A DNA stretch of 62,881 nucleotides from RGIG4608 sp051867875 (GTDB taxonomy: Bacteria > Bacillota > Clostridia > Oscillospirales > CAG-272): NCBI GenBank assembly GCA_051867875.1, contig JBJDZG010000014.1, forward strand, positions 1 to 62,881, read 5' to 3'. Shown here in pieces: positions 50,484-58,102 of the stretch. Within the stretch, counting starts at the first letter, position 1; every line of letters starts with the position of its first letter. Under the pieces are notes generated by a model. It made no database searches. It was not told where the DNA came from and saw only the letters and a program-made list of their open reading frames with translations. Made by a program: the position numbers and the translations under genes.

Positions 50484-52886
50484 ATGAAAAACGATTTTAA
50501 GAGAATTGAACCCAAATGGCAAAAGAGATGGGACGACGAGCACGCGTTTGAGGCTCAGGATATCTCCTCTAAACCTAAATTTTACGGACTCGTAGAGTTC
50601 CCGTACCCCTCGGGTGCGGGTATGCACGTAGGACATATCAAGGCGTATTCGGGACTTGAAGTTATCAGCCGTAAGCGCAGAATGCAGGGCTATAACGTGC
50701 TTTACCCCATCGGATTTGACGCGTACGGACTTCCCACGGAGAACTACGCAATCAAGACGGGCATTCATCCCCGTCAGGTAACGGATAAAAATATTGAAAA
50801 ATTCACAAGCCAGCTCCGCCGTGTAGGATTTTCCTTCGACTGGACGAGAGTCATTGATACAACCGAAGAAAAGTATTACAAATGGACGCAGTGGATTTTC
50901 CTTAAAATGTTCGAGAACGGACTCGTTTTCAGAGATACGGCTCTTGTAAACTATTGCCCCACCTGCAAAGTCGTTCTTTCCAACGAGGACAGTCAGGGCG
51001 GTAAGTGCGACATCTGCCATTCAGATATCGTTCAGAAGTCCAAGGACGTTTGGTATCTCCGCATAACGGAGTACGCTGATAAGCTCCTTAAAGGACTCGA
51101 TGACGTTGACTATCTCCCCAATATCAAAATGCAACAGGTCAACTGGATTGGAAAGAGCACGGGCGCGTTCGTCAATTTCTCACTTAACGGCGCTGACGAC
51201 AAGTTAAGAATTTATACCACAAGACCCGATACGCTCTACGGCGTAACGTTTATGGTAATCGCTCCCGAACACCCGCTTATTGAAAAGTACAGGGACAGCA
51301 TTAAGAATATCGACGCACTCGATACATATAAGGAAGAGTGCGCTAAAAAGACCGAGTTTGAGAGAACTCAACTTGTAAAAGATAAAACAGGTATAAGAAT
51401 TGAGGGTATTACTGCAATAAATCCCGTAAACGGTAAGGAGATACCTATTTACGCTGCCGATTACGTAATGATGGGATACGGCACGGGCGCAATTATGGCA
51501 GTTCCCGCGCACGACAGCCGTGATTACGATTTCGCAAAGAAATTCGGCATTGATATCATTCAGGTAATCGAGGGCGGAGATATCTCAAAGGAAGCCTACG
51601 CAGGCGACGGAAAGTATATCAATTCCGAGCTTCTTAACGGTCTTACGAATAAAAAAGACGCCATAGCAAAAATGCTCGGATTTCTCGGTGAAAAGGGAAT
51701 CGGCGAGGCAGGAGTTCAGTATAAGATGAAGGATTGGGCATTCAACCGCCAGAGATACTGGGGCGAGCCTATTCCGATAGTTCACTGTCCTCACTGCGGA
51801 ATGGTTCCCGTTCCCTACGAGGAGCTTCCTCTGCGCTTGCCCGAGGTCAAGAACTTTATGCCCGGCGAGGGCGGTGAGAGCCCCTTGGCAAAGATAGACA
51901 GCTTTGTAAATTGCAAGTGCCCCAAGTGCGGCAAGGACGCAAAGAGAGAAACGGATACAATGCCTCAGTGGGCAGGCTCGTCCTGGTACTTCCTTCGCTA
52001 CATTGACCCGCTTAACGATGAGTGCTTGGCAGACCCCGAAAAGCTTAAATATTGGCTTCCCGTTGACTGGTACAACGGCGGTATGGAGCATGTAACGCGC
52101 CACCTTATCTATTCGAGATTCTGGCATAAATTCCTCTACGATATCGGCGTAGTGCCTACCGAAGAGCCCTATGCAAAGCGAACTGCGCAGGGACTTATTC
52201 TCGGCCCTGACGGCGAGAAAATGTCGAAGTCCAAGGGCAACGTCGTTGACCCCAACGAAGTCGTTGACGTATACGGAGCAGACGTTCTCCGTGTATATAT
52301 TCTCTTTATGGGCGACTATGCAAGCGCTGCTCCTTGGAGCGACAGCAGTGTCAAGGGCTGCAAGAGATTCCTTGACAGGGTTGCCGAGCTCTGCGACAAG
52401 GCAAAGGGCGAGGGTGTAACTCCGAAGCTTGAGAGTGCGTTCCACAAGACGTTAAAAAAGGTAACTCTCGATATTGAGGATATGAAGTTCAATACCGCCA
52501 TAGCGGCTATGATGGGACTTCTCAATGAGATTGACGAGGTCGGAACGCTCACAGTTGACGAGCTTAAGATTTTCGCAAAGATGCTCTGTCCTTTCGCTCC
52601 CCACCTCTGCGAGGAGATTTGGGAATTTACGGGCGAGAGCGGACTATGCTCGCTTGCAAAATGGCCCGAATATGACGAGGCAAAGACCGTTGACTCAACC
52701 GTTGAGGTTGCAGTTCAGGTAAACGGCAAGCTCCGCGCGACCGTAATGCTTCCCTTGGACTGCTCAAAGGACGAGGCTATTTCCATAGCGAAAGCCGACG
52801 AGAGAGTTGCCGCGGCGATTGAAGGTAAGACGGTGGTAAAGGAAATTTCCGTTCCCAATAAAATTGTCAATATCGTCGTAAAATAA
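50484..52886 (+). CDS. leuS: Leucine--tRNA ligase
   Basis: 800 aa class I synthetase. HVGH (48-51, HIGH motif), editing domain (~225-410, TTRPDTLYGVTFM; MAVPAHDSRDYDFAKKFG), zinc-type CPHCGMVPVPYEELPLRLP and CKCPKCGKDA, KMSKSKGNVV (~578), and the C-terminal domain ending EISVPNKIVNIVVK. Length is normal. No T-box is present, unlike thrS and valS; it depends on readthrough from the nadD-rsfS operon. Confidence 0.98.
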   Translation: MKNDFKRIEPKWQKRWDDEHAFEAQDISSKPKFYGLVEFPYPSGAGMHVGHIKAYSGLEVISRKRRMQGYNVLYPIGFDAYGLPTENYAIKTGIHPRQVTDKNIEKFTSQLRRVGFSFDWTRVIDTTEEKYYKWTQWIFLKMFENGLVFRDTALVNYCPTCKVVLSNEDSQGGKCDICHSDIVQKSKDVWYLRITEYADKLLKGLDDVDYLPNIKMQQVNWIGKSTGAFVNFSLNGADDKLRIYTTRPDTLYGVTFMVIAPEHPLIEKYRDSIKNIDALDTYKEECAKKTEFERTQLVKDKTGIRIEGITAINPVNGKEIPIYAADYVMMGYGTGAIMAVPAHDSRDYDFAKKFGIDIIQVIEGGDISKEAYAGDGKYINSELLNGLTNKKDAIAKMLGFLGEKGIGEAGVQYKMKDWAFNRQRYWGEPIPIVHCPHCGMVPVPYEELPLRLPEVKNFMPGEGGESPLAKIDSFVNCKCPKCGKDAKRETDTMPQWAGSSWYFLRYIDPLNDECLADPEKLKYWLPVDWYNGGMEHVTRHLIYSRFWHKFLYDIGVVPTEEPYAKRTAQGLILGPDGEKMSKSKGNVVDPNEVVDVYGADVLRVYILFMGDYASAAPWSDSSVKGCKRFLDRVAELCDKAKGEGVTPKLESAFHKTLKKVTLDIEDMKFNTAIAAMMGLLNEIDEVGTLTVDELKIFAKMLCPFAPHLCEEIWEFTGESGLCSLAKWPEYDEAKTVDSTVEVAVQVNGKLRATVMLPLDCSKDEAISIAKADERVAAAIEGKTVVKEISVPNKIVNIVVK

Positions 52887-52889
52887 TTT

Positions 52890-52928
52890 GAAAAACCTCT
52901 TGACAACTGAGGGGTTTTAGTGTAAAAT
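52890..52928 (+). promoter_or_regulatory. leuS terminator overlapping the rpsU promoter
   Basis: Promoter: TTGACA (52900-52905), 17-bp spacer, TAAAAT (52923-52928). The same DNA forms a hairpin (AAAACCTC with GAGGGGTTTT), so the -35 sits in the hairpin loop of the likely leuS terminator. Confidence 0.65.
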
Positions 52929-52980
52929 ATATGAAGATATTGTTCGACACAATCGAACCTTGAGGGGAGGGAAACAGAAA

Positions 52981-53157
52981 ATGGCAGAAGTAAGAGTAAA
53001 AGAAGGCGAATCTCTTGATAGCGCCCTTCGTCGCTTCAAGCGCCAGTGCGCTCGTTCCGGTATCCTCACTGAACTTCGTAAGAGAGAACATTACGAAAAA
53101 CCCAGCGTTAAGCGTAAGAAGAAGTCAGAGGCTGCAAGAAAGCGCAAATATAAGTAA
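52981..53157 (+). CDS. rpsU: 30S ribosomal protein S21
   Basis: 58 aa, basic: EVRVKEGESLDSALRRFKRQCARSGILTELRKREHYEKPS then a lysine/arginine tail (KRKKKSEAARKRKYK). S21 binds near the anti-Shine-Dalgarno region of the 30S platform. ATG at 52981 after GAGGGGAGGG. Own promoter and terminator. Confidence 0.98.
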   Translation: MAEVRVKEGESLDSALRRFKRQCARSGILTELRKREHYEKPSVKRKKKSEAARKRKYK

Positions 53158-53175
53158 TTCAAATTACTTTTAATT

Positions 53176-53211
53176 AAAAAAGTCGGTGCAATGCACCGAC
53201 TTTTTGTTTTG
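53176..53211. terminator. rpsU terminator, bidirectional
   Basis: AGTCGGTGCA (53181-53190) with TGCACCGACT (53192-53201), A run before and T run after; lies between convergent genes. Confidence 0.85.
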
Positions 53212-53220
53212 TCCGTTTTT

Positions 53221-53904
53221 TCAAAGCGAGGAAATATTACTGATTGCCGAATTGACTTTGTCAAGAAATACTCTCACAGACTTAAAAAAATCTCTGTCGC
53301 CGAATTTTTCAAATCTCGGAGAATCGCACGCAAGCGCGCTTGACGCGAAAAATTCGGGCACGGTATCTTCGCAAATTTTTAGCAATGGGGCACATTTTTG
53401 CTCCGCGTTTTTTATTGCTTCGGAAATGGCGTAAATCCGGTTTTGAAAATCCCCGTCAAGCTCCGAAATGCGCGCCGAATAATGCTCCGTGTCGCACAGA
53501 GCCGCCTTGTAGGGCAAAAATTGTGCATAAGCAGCGCAAAGACGGTTCCGCTCGCCGTCAAGGCGTGATACAAGGCTGAAAATATTGCCGAGCTCGGAAT
53601 ACAGCACGCGCATTTCTGCGTCCATCTCGCCGACGGCGCTGAAATACGCAGTGGCGAGTTCATCTATCTCTGCCCTCGTCAGCGGGACGGGAAATACTTC
53701 GCCCGTGTGTTCGTATTTCAAAAGAGAAGCGGCACACCCCCTGATTTTTTCGACGCATTTGAGCGCGCTGTCCATAGAATATTTCTCGGGCGTGCCTTGC
53801 GAAAAATCAAAATCAAGCGTGATTTGCCCACTGCTTGCTCTATTTCGTATTTCAAGATATTTTTCGTACTGTTCGGGTGTGAATGATAAAATAATGTTGT
53901 CCAT
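53221..53904 (-). CDS. Protein of unknown function, helical
   Basis: 227 aa from the ATG at 53904 (GAGGAG ~12 nt upstream). No signal peptide or membrane segment. The N-terminus LSFTPEQYEKYLEIRNRASSGQITLDFDFSQGTPEKYS looks like a small folded part; residues ~60-200 are mostly helical and probably coiled (DEMDAEMRV-like and LDGERNRLCAAYAQF). I do not recognise a family. Downstream of khpA on the same strand but separated by a terminator. Confidence 0.7.
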   Translation of the reverse strand: MDNIILSFTPEQYEKYLEIRNRASSGQITLDFDFSQGTPEKYSMDSALKCVEKIRGCAASLLKYEHTGEVFPVPLTRAEIDELATAYFSAVGEMDAEMRVLYSELGNIFSLVSRLDGERNRLCAAYAQFLPYKAALCDTEHYSARISELDGDFQNRIYAISEAIKNAEQKCAPLLKICEDTVPEFFASSALACDSPRFEKFGDRDFFKSVRVFLDKVNSAISNISSL

Positions 53905-53930
53905 TCTTAAAAAATACTCCTCAAATAATA

Positions 53931-53968
53931 AAAAACCCAACCGGTTAAACGTTGCGGTCGGGTTTTTC
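53931..53968 (-). terminator. Terminator of the ylxM-ffh-rpsP-khpA operon
   Basis: On the minus strand ACCCGACCG pairs imperfectly with CGGTTGGGT and is followed by a T run. It lies right after khpA. Confidence 0.8.
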
Positions 53969-53981
53969 ATCGAAACGTGAA

Positions 53982-54218
53982 TTATTTGATTTCAACGTTT
54001 ACCTTTTTGCCACAGTCAGCCGAAGCCGCCTTGATAACAGAGCGGATAGCCTTGGCGATTTTTCCGTTTTTACCGATGACCATTCCCATATCTTCGGGAG
54101 CAACATTAAGAGAAAGAGTGATGCTGCGTTCATCTTCGGAAAGGACAACGGTAACCTCATCGGGATTGTCAACAATCGCTTTCGCGATGTCGGTCAAAGT
54201 TTGTTTAAGATCCGTCAT
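53982..54218 (-). CDS. khpA: KH-domain RNA-binding protein KhpA
   Basis: 78 aa, a single KH domain: DEVTVVLSEDERSITLSLNVAPEDMGMVIGKNGKIAKAIRSVI, with the GxxG loop GKNG (~49-52). KhpA works with KhpB/Jag as an RNA chaperone in Firmicutes. It follows rpsP as usual. Ribosome site AGGAGA upstream. Confidence 0.96.
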   Translation of the reverse strand: MTDLKQTLTDIAKAIVDNPDEVTVVLSEDERSITLSLNVAPEDMGMVIGKNGKIAKAIRSVIKAASADCGKKVNVEIK

Positions 54219-54242
54219 CGTTATCTCCTAAAATCAAGTGGA

Positions 54243-54488
54243 TTAGTCAACGATGTTGCTCTTTTTAAGCAAGGACTTAACTGTTTCTGTGGGCTGAGCT
54301 CCGTTAGCGAGCCACTTCTTAGCTGCCTCTGCGTCAATCTTGATTTCAGCGGGCTCTGTGATGGGGTTGTAGTAACCGATTTCCTCAATGAAACGACCGT
54401 CTCTGGGATAACGGCTGTCTGCTACAACAACGCGGTAGAAGGGAGCCTTCTTCTGTCCCATTCTTCTAAGTCTGATTTTAACTGCCAT
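54243..54488 (-). CDS. rpsP: 30S ribosomal protein S16
   Basis: 81 aa: AVKIRLRRMGQKKAPFYRVVVADSRYPRDGRFIEEIGYYNP is the S16 signature, ending LKKSNIVD. Assembly protein of the 30S body. Ribosome site GGAGGA. Third gene of ylxM-ffh-rpsP-khpA. Confidence 0.98.
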   Translation of the reverse strand: MAVKIRLRRMGQKKAPFYRVVVADSRYPRDGRFIEEIGYYNPITEPAEIKIDAEAAKKWLANGAQPTETVKSLLKKSNIVD

Positions 54489-54544
54489 GATTATTTTCCT
54501 CCAAATAATTATTGTTTTGTTTGTGTTGTTTTTATAAAAATCCG

Positions 54545-55888
54545 TTAAAACGGCATTTTCATTCCTCTTTTGCCGAATCCCATTCTCTTCATCTTTTTGG
54601 GGTCGGAAAACTGCTTCATCAGTTTTTTCATCTGTTCAAACTGACGCAAGAGCTTGTTCACCTCTTCGACAGAAGTACCGCTTCCTTTGGCGATTCTCTG
54701 TTTTCTTGAAGAGTTGATAATTTCGGGGTTGACTCTTTCTTCCATGGTCATGGAGCGGATTATGGCTTCCATGTGCGCCATTGCCTTTTCGTCAACCTTG
54801 ACGTCTTTGAGCGCGCCTGCGTTCATACCGGGCATCATACCGAGCATTTGCTCAACTCCGCCCATATTGCGAAGCTGCTGGAACTGGTCAAGGAAGTCGT
54901 CAAGCGTGAATTTCTGCTGACGAATCTTCTTTTCAAGCTCCGCACTCTGTTTTTCGTCATAGGCATTCTGTGCTTTCTCAATGAGAGTGAGCACGTCGCC
55001 CATGCCGAGAATACGGGACGCCATTCTCTCCGGGTGGAAGGGCTCGATGGTGTCAAGCTTTTCGCCCGTGCCGATAAATTTGATGGGCTTGCCCGTGACG
55101 TGCTTGATAGAGAGAGCGGCACCGCCCCTCGTATCGCCGTCAAGCTTCGTGAGCACTACGCCCGTAATGTCAAGAAGGTCGTTAAAGCTCTCCGCAACGT
55201 TTACTGCGTCCTGACCTATCATCGCGTCAACCGTGAGAAGGATTTCCGTAGGGTTAACCTCAGCCTTTATGGCTCTGAGTTCTTCCATGAGCTCCTCGTC
55301 GATGTGAAGACGGCCTGCGGTATCGATAAATACCATATCGTAGCCCTTTTGCTTTGCGTACGCAACGCCTTCCTTGGCTATGGTGACGGGGGATACCTTG
55401 TCGCCCATTGTGAAAACGGGAATATCAAGCTTTTCGCCGACTATCTGAAGCTGTTTTATTGCGGCGGGACGGTAAATGTCGCAGGCAACAAGCAAGGGGT
55501 GCTTGCCCTGTTTCTTATAAAGACCTGCGAGTTTTCCTGCGTGGGTGGTCTTACCTGCGCCCTGTAAGCCAACCATCATAACGACGGTGGGGGGAGCGGA
55601 GGCAATGGTCAGCTTTGACTGAGTACCGCCCATGAGGTTTATGAGCTCTTCATTAACTATCTTAACAATCTGCTGGGCAGGGAGAAGGGATTCGAGCACC
55701 TCAGCGCCGACTGCACGCTCGGAAACGGTGTTTACAAAGCTTTTCACAACCTTGAAGTTTACGTCCGCTTCGAGAAGAGCGAGCTTGATTTCTCTCATTC
55801 CTGCTTTTACGTCATCGGGGGTGAGCTTGCCTTTGTTTCTGAACTTTTTGAACGCATTTGCGAGCTTGTCGCCTAAGCTTTCAAACAT
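54545..55888 (-). CDS. ffh: Signal recognition particle protein Ffh
   Basis: 447 aa. N-domain (~1-90), GTPase G1 GLQGAGKTTHAGK (~107-119), ACDIYRPAAIKQL, DTAGRLHIDEELM, TKLDGDTRGGAALS, GTGEKLDTIEPFHPERMASRILGMGD, and the methionine-rich M domain (~300-447) that binds signal peptides and SRP RNA, ending in KRGMKMPF. Pairs with FtsY at 45385. The SRP RNA gene was not found in the window. Ribosome site GGAGG before ATG. Confidence 0.98.
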   Translation of the reverse strand: MFESLGDKLANAFKKFRNKGKLTPDDVKAGMREIKLALLEADVNFKVVKSFVNTVSERAVGAEVLESLLPAQQIVKIVNEELINLMGGTQSKLTIASAPPTVVMMVGLQGAGKTTHAGKLAGLYKKQGKHPLLVACDIYRPAAIKQLQIVGEKLDIPVFTMGDKVSPVTIAKEGVAYAKQKGYDMVFIDTAGRLHIDEELMEELRAIKAEVNPTEILLTVDAMIGQDAVNVAESFNDLLDITGVVLTKLDGDTRGGAALSIKHVTGKPIKFIGTGEKLDTIEPFHPERMASRILGMGDVLTLIEKAQNAYDEKQSAELEKKIRQQKFTLDDFLDQFQQLRNMGGVEQMLGMMPGMNAGALKDVKVDEKAMAHMEAIIRSMTMEERVNPEIINSSRKQRIAKGSGTSVEEVNKLLRQFEQMKKLMKQFSDPKKMKRMGFGKRGMKMPF

Positions 55889-55912
55889 ATAAACAAACCT
55901 CCAATTCGTGTA

Positions 55913-56242
55913 TTAAATTATTTTCGCTATCTCCGAAATCTCAAAAGCGAGCGCTTCGGGAACTGCGGTATTCTGCATTATTTTCTGCATATTTTCCGTG
56001 TGAGCTTTGAGCTCGGACATCTTTTTTGCAAGACCGAGCTTTTCTTCAAGGAAGAGAAGCTCCTCTTCTGCTTTTTTGATGAGGTCGCGCACGCCCTGAC
56101 GGGAAATGCCTATCTGTTCGGCTATTTCGGAAAGTGAAAGGTCCTCGTTGTAATACATATCCAGCACTTCTTTTTTACGTTCCGTTAAGACGTCGCCGTA
56201 AAAATCGAGCAGATATGCAATTCTCAAATTCTTTTCAAACAT
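55913..56242 (-). CDS. ylxM: YlxM-family DNA-binding protein
   Basis: 109 aa from the ATG at 56242 (GGAG, 7 nt spacing); a longer in-frame start would lie inside the promoter region and is rejected. FEKNLRIAYLLDFYGDVLTERKKEVLDMYYNEDLSLSEIAEQIGISRQGVRDLIKKAEEEL matches the YlxM/p13 family: a sigma-70 region 4-like helix-turn-helix (~20-60) plus a C-terminal helix. It always sits before ffh and is thought to modulate the SRP pathway. First gene of the operon. Confidence 0.96.
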   Translation of the reverse strand: MFEKNLRIAYLLDFYGDVLTERKKEVLDMYYNEDLSLSEIAEQIGISRQGVRDLIKKAEEELLFLEEKLGLAKKMSELKAHTENMQKIMQNTAVPEALAFEISEIAKII

Positions 56243-56260
56243 ACCGAAACTCCAAAAAAA

Positions 56261-56316
56261 TAATGTGTAAAGCAAAACACTTTACACATTATAGCATAAC
56301 AATTATAACTTGTCAA
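56261..56316 (-). promoter_or_regulatory. ylxM-ffh promoter nested in a terminator-like palindrome
   Basis: On the minus strand TTGACA (56316-56311), 17-bp spacer, TATAAT (56293-56288): perfect consensus. A 12-bp perfect palindrome (56261-56272 with 56280-56291, 7-bp loop), followed by T7 on the minus strand, overlaps the -10. Read through from the M23-like gene it is an intrinsic terminator; at this promoter it could also be an operator. Confidence 0.75.
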
Positions 56317-56325
56317 TAGTTTTTA

Positions 56326-57918
56326 TTAATTTTTTATCTCGGGAAGCGAAAAATTATTTTCATAAAGTGCGTACGGGGCTACGGGCGTATCAAGCACCGT
56401 AGTTATGAGATAAAAACCCGTCTGAGAGTAGAAATCGCTGCTTCCCGTTTTTGCTATTATATCACCTTTATGAACTGTGTTGCCGACGGAAAGAGAAGTT
56501 TCGGAAATGTTGCAATACCAGCTTTTCAGTCCGTAGCCGTGGTCAACTACGATATATTTTCCGAGTATTGCGTCCTCACCGCTCGCGCAAACGATTCCGG
56601 AGCTTATAGCAGGGATATCGAAGCCCTCGGTCGAGTAGAAGTCAACGCCGTCAAGAAGATACTGTGTGCCGTCCGAAAACTCGCGCAGATGAGCAAATCC
56701 GAGCCTTATGGAGAAGCTTTCCTCATAGTTTACAAAGCCCTCAGAGCCGAAGAGCTCGTTGGAGCATCTGTTGCCGATACTCGACATAAGAGTTTGCATA
56801 TCGTAAATAGCCTTGTCGGTAAGGGCACTTGACGCGTCGCTCTCGACCTTTTGGATTTTCTGCTCGCGTTCCTTTATACTGATATCGAAGGCTTTTTTTG
56901 TTTCGCCACATTCAAGCGTTAGCCTGTACGTGCCGTCCTTAAGCTCGGGAGAGAAGGGAATGAGCGCGTAGTAATCGTTGCCGTTTTTGAAAAACCTGGG
57001 TTCAATATCGAGCTCTTTTGAAAAAGAACAGCTGATTCTTGACGAATCGAGGATATTGCTTGCCTTGACGAGAACGAACTCGCCCGCATTCACCGAGGTG
57101 TTTTCAATGCTGAACACGGGAGCGGGAGCGTGCGAGATATAGAAGCTGTAAGTCGCAGTGCCAAAGCAGTCGTTTTCCGTGCTCTTTACCCAAGTTGCCT
57201 CAATTTCGTATCTTACGGTAGCATTTTTCGGCAAAGCGTCAGAGTCAAGACCGTAAAGAGCACCGCTGTATTTAAGCTCATCGCCGACGTACACGCTGAC
57301 GTTGCAGATATCGGGCTGAGTTGAGAACGTGAACTTTGAGGTGTTGCTTGAAAAATATTCAACTCCGCCGCTTGCCGTCGGGATTCCGTCCCCCTCTTTT
57401 GAAGAGCCGTCCTTAATGGTGTATTTGAAATTCGTCGAGGTGGGAAGCACGGGCACGTTTGAGTGTGTCAAAAGCGTCGGTGTGTAGAGCTCTTCGTAAA
57501 GGCTTATAACGAAGCTTTCGTTCAGAAGAGAGTTTGCGTACTGCGTGTTGATGAGAAAGAGCTCACCTTCGCCGTTTACAAAGTAACAGCTTCTCCTTTC
57601 GGAGAGGTAGAGAGTCAGATTCTCGGTCTTGTCCTTATCTGTAACTGTCGCAAAGTATATTTTGTCATATCTGATTTTGTCCGCCTCAAACGTTGAGGGG
57701 GTGGAATTTTCGTAAAGCTCATCGAAAAACGAAGCTAAAAAAGAGTTTTTATTCCTGTTGAACTCAAAGTTTACGTTCCCTCCGTCGTAGAACGTACCGC
57801 TGATATTGAGGGGCGTTTGAACGATGTCCTCGGGTATAAAGTAAATTACCGCGCACGCGATGCTCGGCAGAAGCACGAGCAAAACCGCCAGAATTATTCC
57901 AAGAATCTTTTTTGCCAT
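56326..57918 (-). CDS. M23/LytM-fold exported protein lacking zinc ligands
   Basis: 530 aa. N-terminal signal or anchor helix (ILGIILAVLLVLLPSIACAVIYF, ~5-27), a long beta-rich extracellular part (~30-350), a helical hinge (EQKIQKVESDASSALTDKAIYDM, ~355-380) and a C-terminal LytM-like domain (~420-515: GVDFYSTEGFDIPAISSGIVCASGEDAILGKYIVVDHGYGLKSWY...GNTVHKGDIIAKTGSSD). In active M23 enzymes HxxxD, YxHL and HLHFE supply zinc ligands; here they read LLDGVDF, WYCNIS and FYLITT, so it is probably a non-catalytic binder or activator of cell-wall hydrolases. Ribosome site GGAGG. Confidence 0.85.
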   Translation of the reverse strand: MAKKILGIILAVLLVLLPSIACAVIYFIPEDIVQTPLNISGTFYDGGNVNFEFNRNKNSFLASFFDELYENSTPSTFEADKIRYDKIYFATVTDKDKTENLTLYLSERRSCYFVNGEGELFLINTQYANSLLNESFVISLYEELYTPTLLTHSNVPVLPTSTNFKYTIKDGSSKEGDGIPTASGGVEYFSSNTSKFTFSTQPDICNVSVYVGDELKYSGALYGLDSDALPKNATVRYEIEATWVKSTENDCFGTATYSFYISHAPAPVFSIENTSVNAGEFVLVKASNILDSSRISCSFSKELDIEPRFFKNGNDYYALIPFSPELKDGTYRLTLECGETKKAFDISIKEREQKIQKVESDASSALTDKAIYDMQTLMSSIGNRCSNELFGSEGFVNYEESFSIRLGFAHLREFSDGTQYLLDGVDFYSTEGFDIPAISSGIVCASGEDAILGKYIVVDHGYGLKSWYCNISETSLSVGNTVHKGDIIAKTGSSDFYSQTGFYLITTVLDTPVAPYALYENNFSLPEIKN

Positions 57919-57962
57919 ATATGATCCTCCGAAAAGAGTGAAAAATTGCTATCAGTATGATT

Positions 57963-57991
57963 ATTTTATCATATTTTATCGATTTATGCAA
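57963..57991 (-). promoter_or_regulatory. Promoter of the M23-like gene
   Basis: On the minus strand TTGCAT (57991-57986), 17-bp spacer, TAAAAT (57968-57963). Confidence 0.65.
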
Positions 57992-58019
57992 GTGTTAACA
58001 AATAATTTTCAAAAAAACA

Positions 58020-58060
58020 TTGCAATAATTATTGCAAATTCTGCAAAAATGTTGTAATAT
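58020..58060 (+). promoter_or_regulatory. Promoter of yfmF with 18-bp palindrome
   Basis: A perfect palindrome TTGCAATAATTATTGCAA (58020-58037) whose right half supplies the -35 (TTGCAA, 58032-58037). A 17-bp spacer and TAATAT (58055-58060) follow. A dimeric repressor bound here would block the -35. It sits between the divergent M23-like and yfmF genes. Confidence 0.6.
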
Positions 58061-58102
58061 AAGTATATCTATATATTTGTAAAAACCGAAAGCGAACAGA
58101 TA

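Noticed and set aside
51585..52445. 286-codon minus-strand frame opposite leuS
   Set aside because: Antisense shadow of LeuRS; the conserved KMSKS region explains the sequence.
54773..55567. 264-codon plus-strand frame opposite ffh
   Set aside because: Antisense shadow of the Ffh GTPase domain; no start signals.
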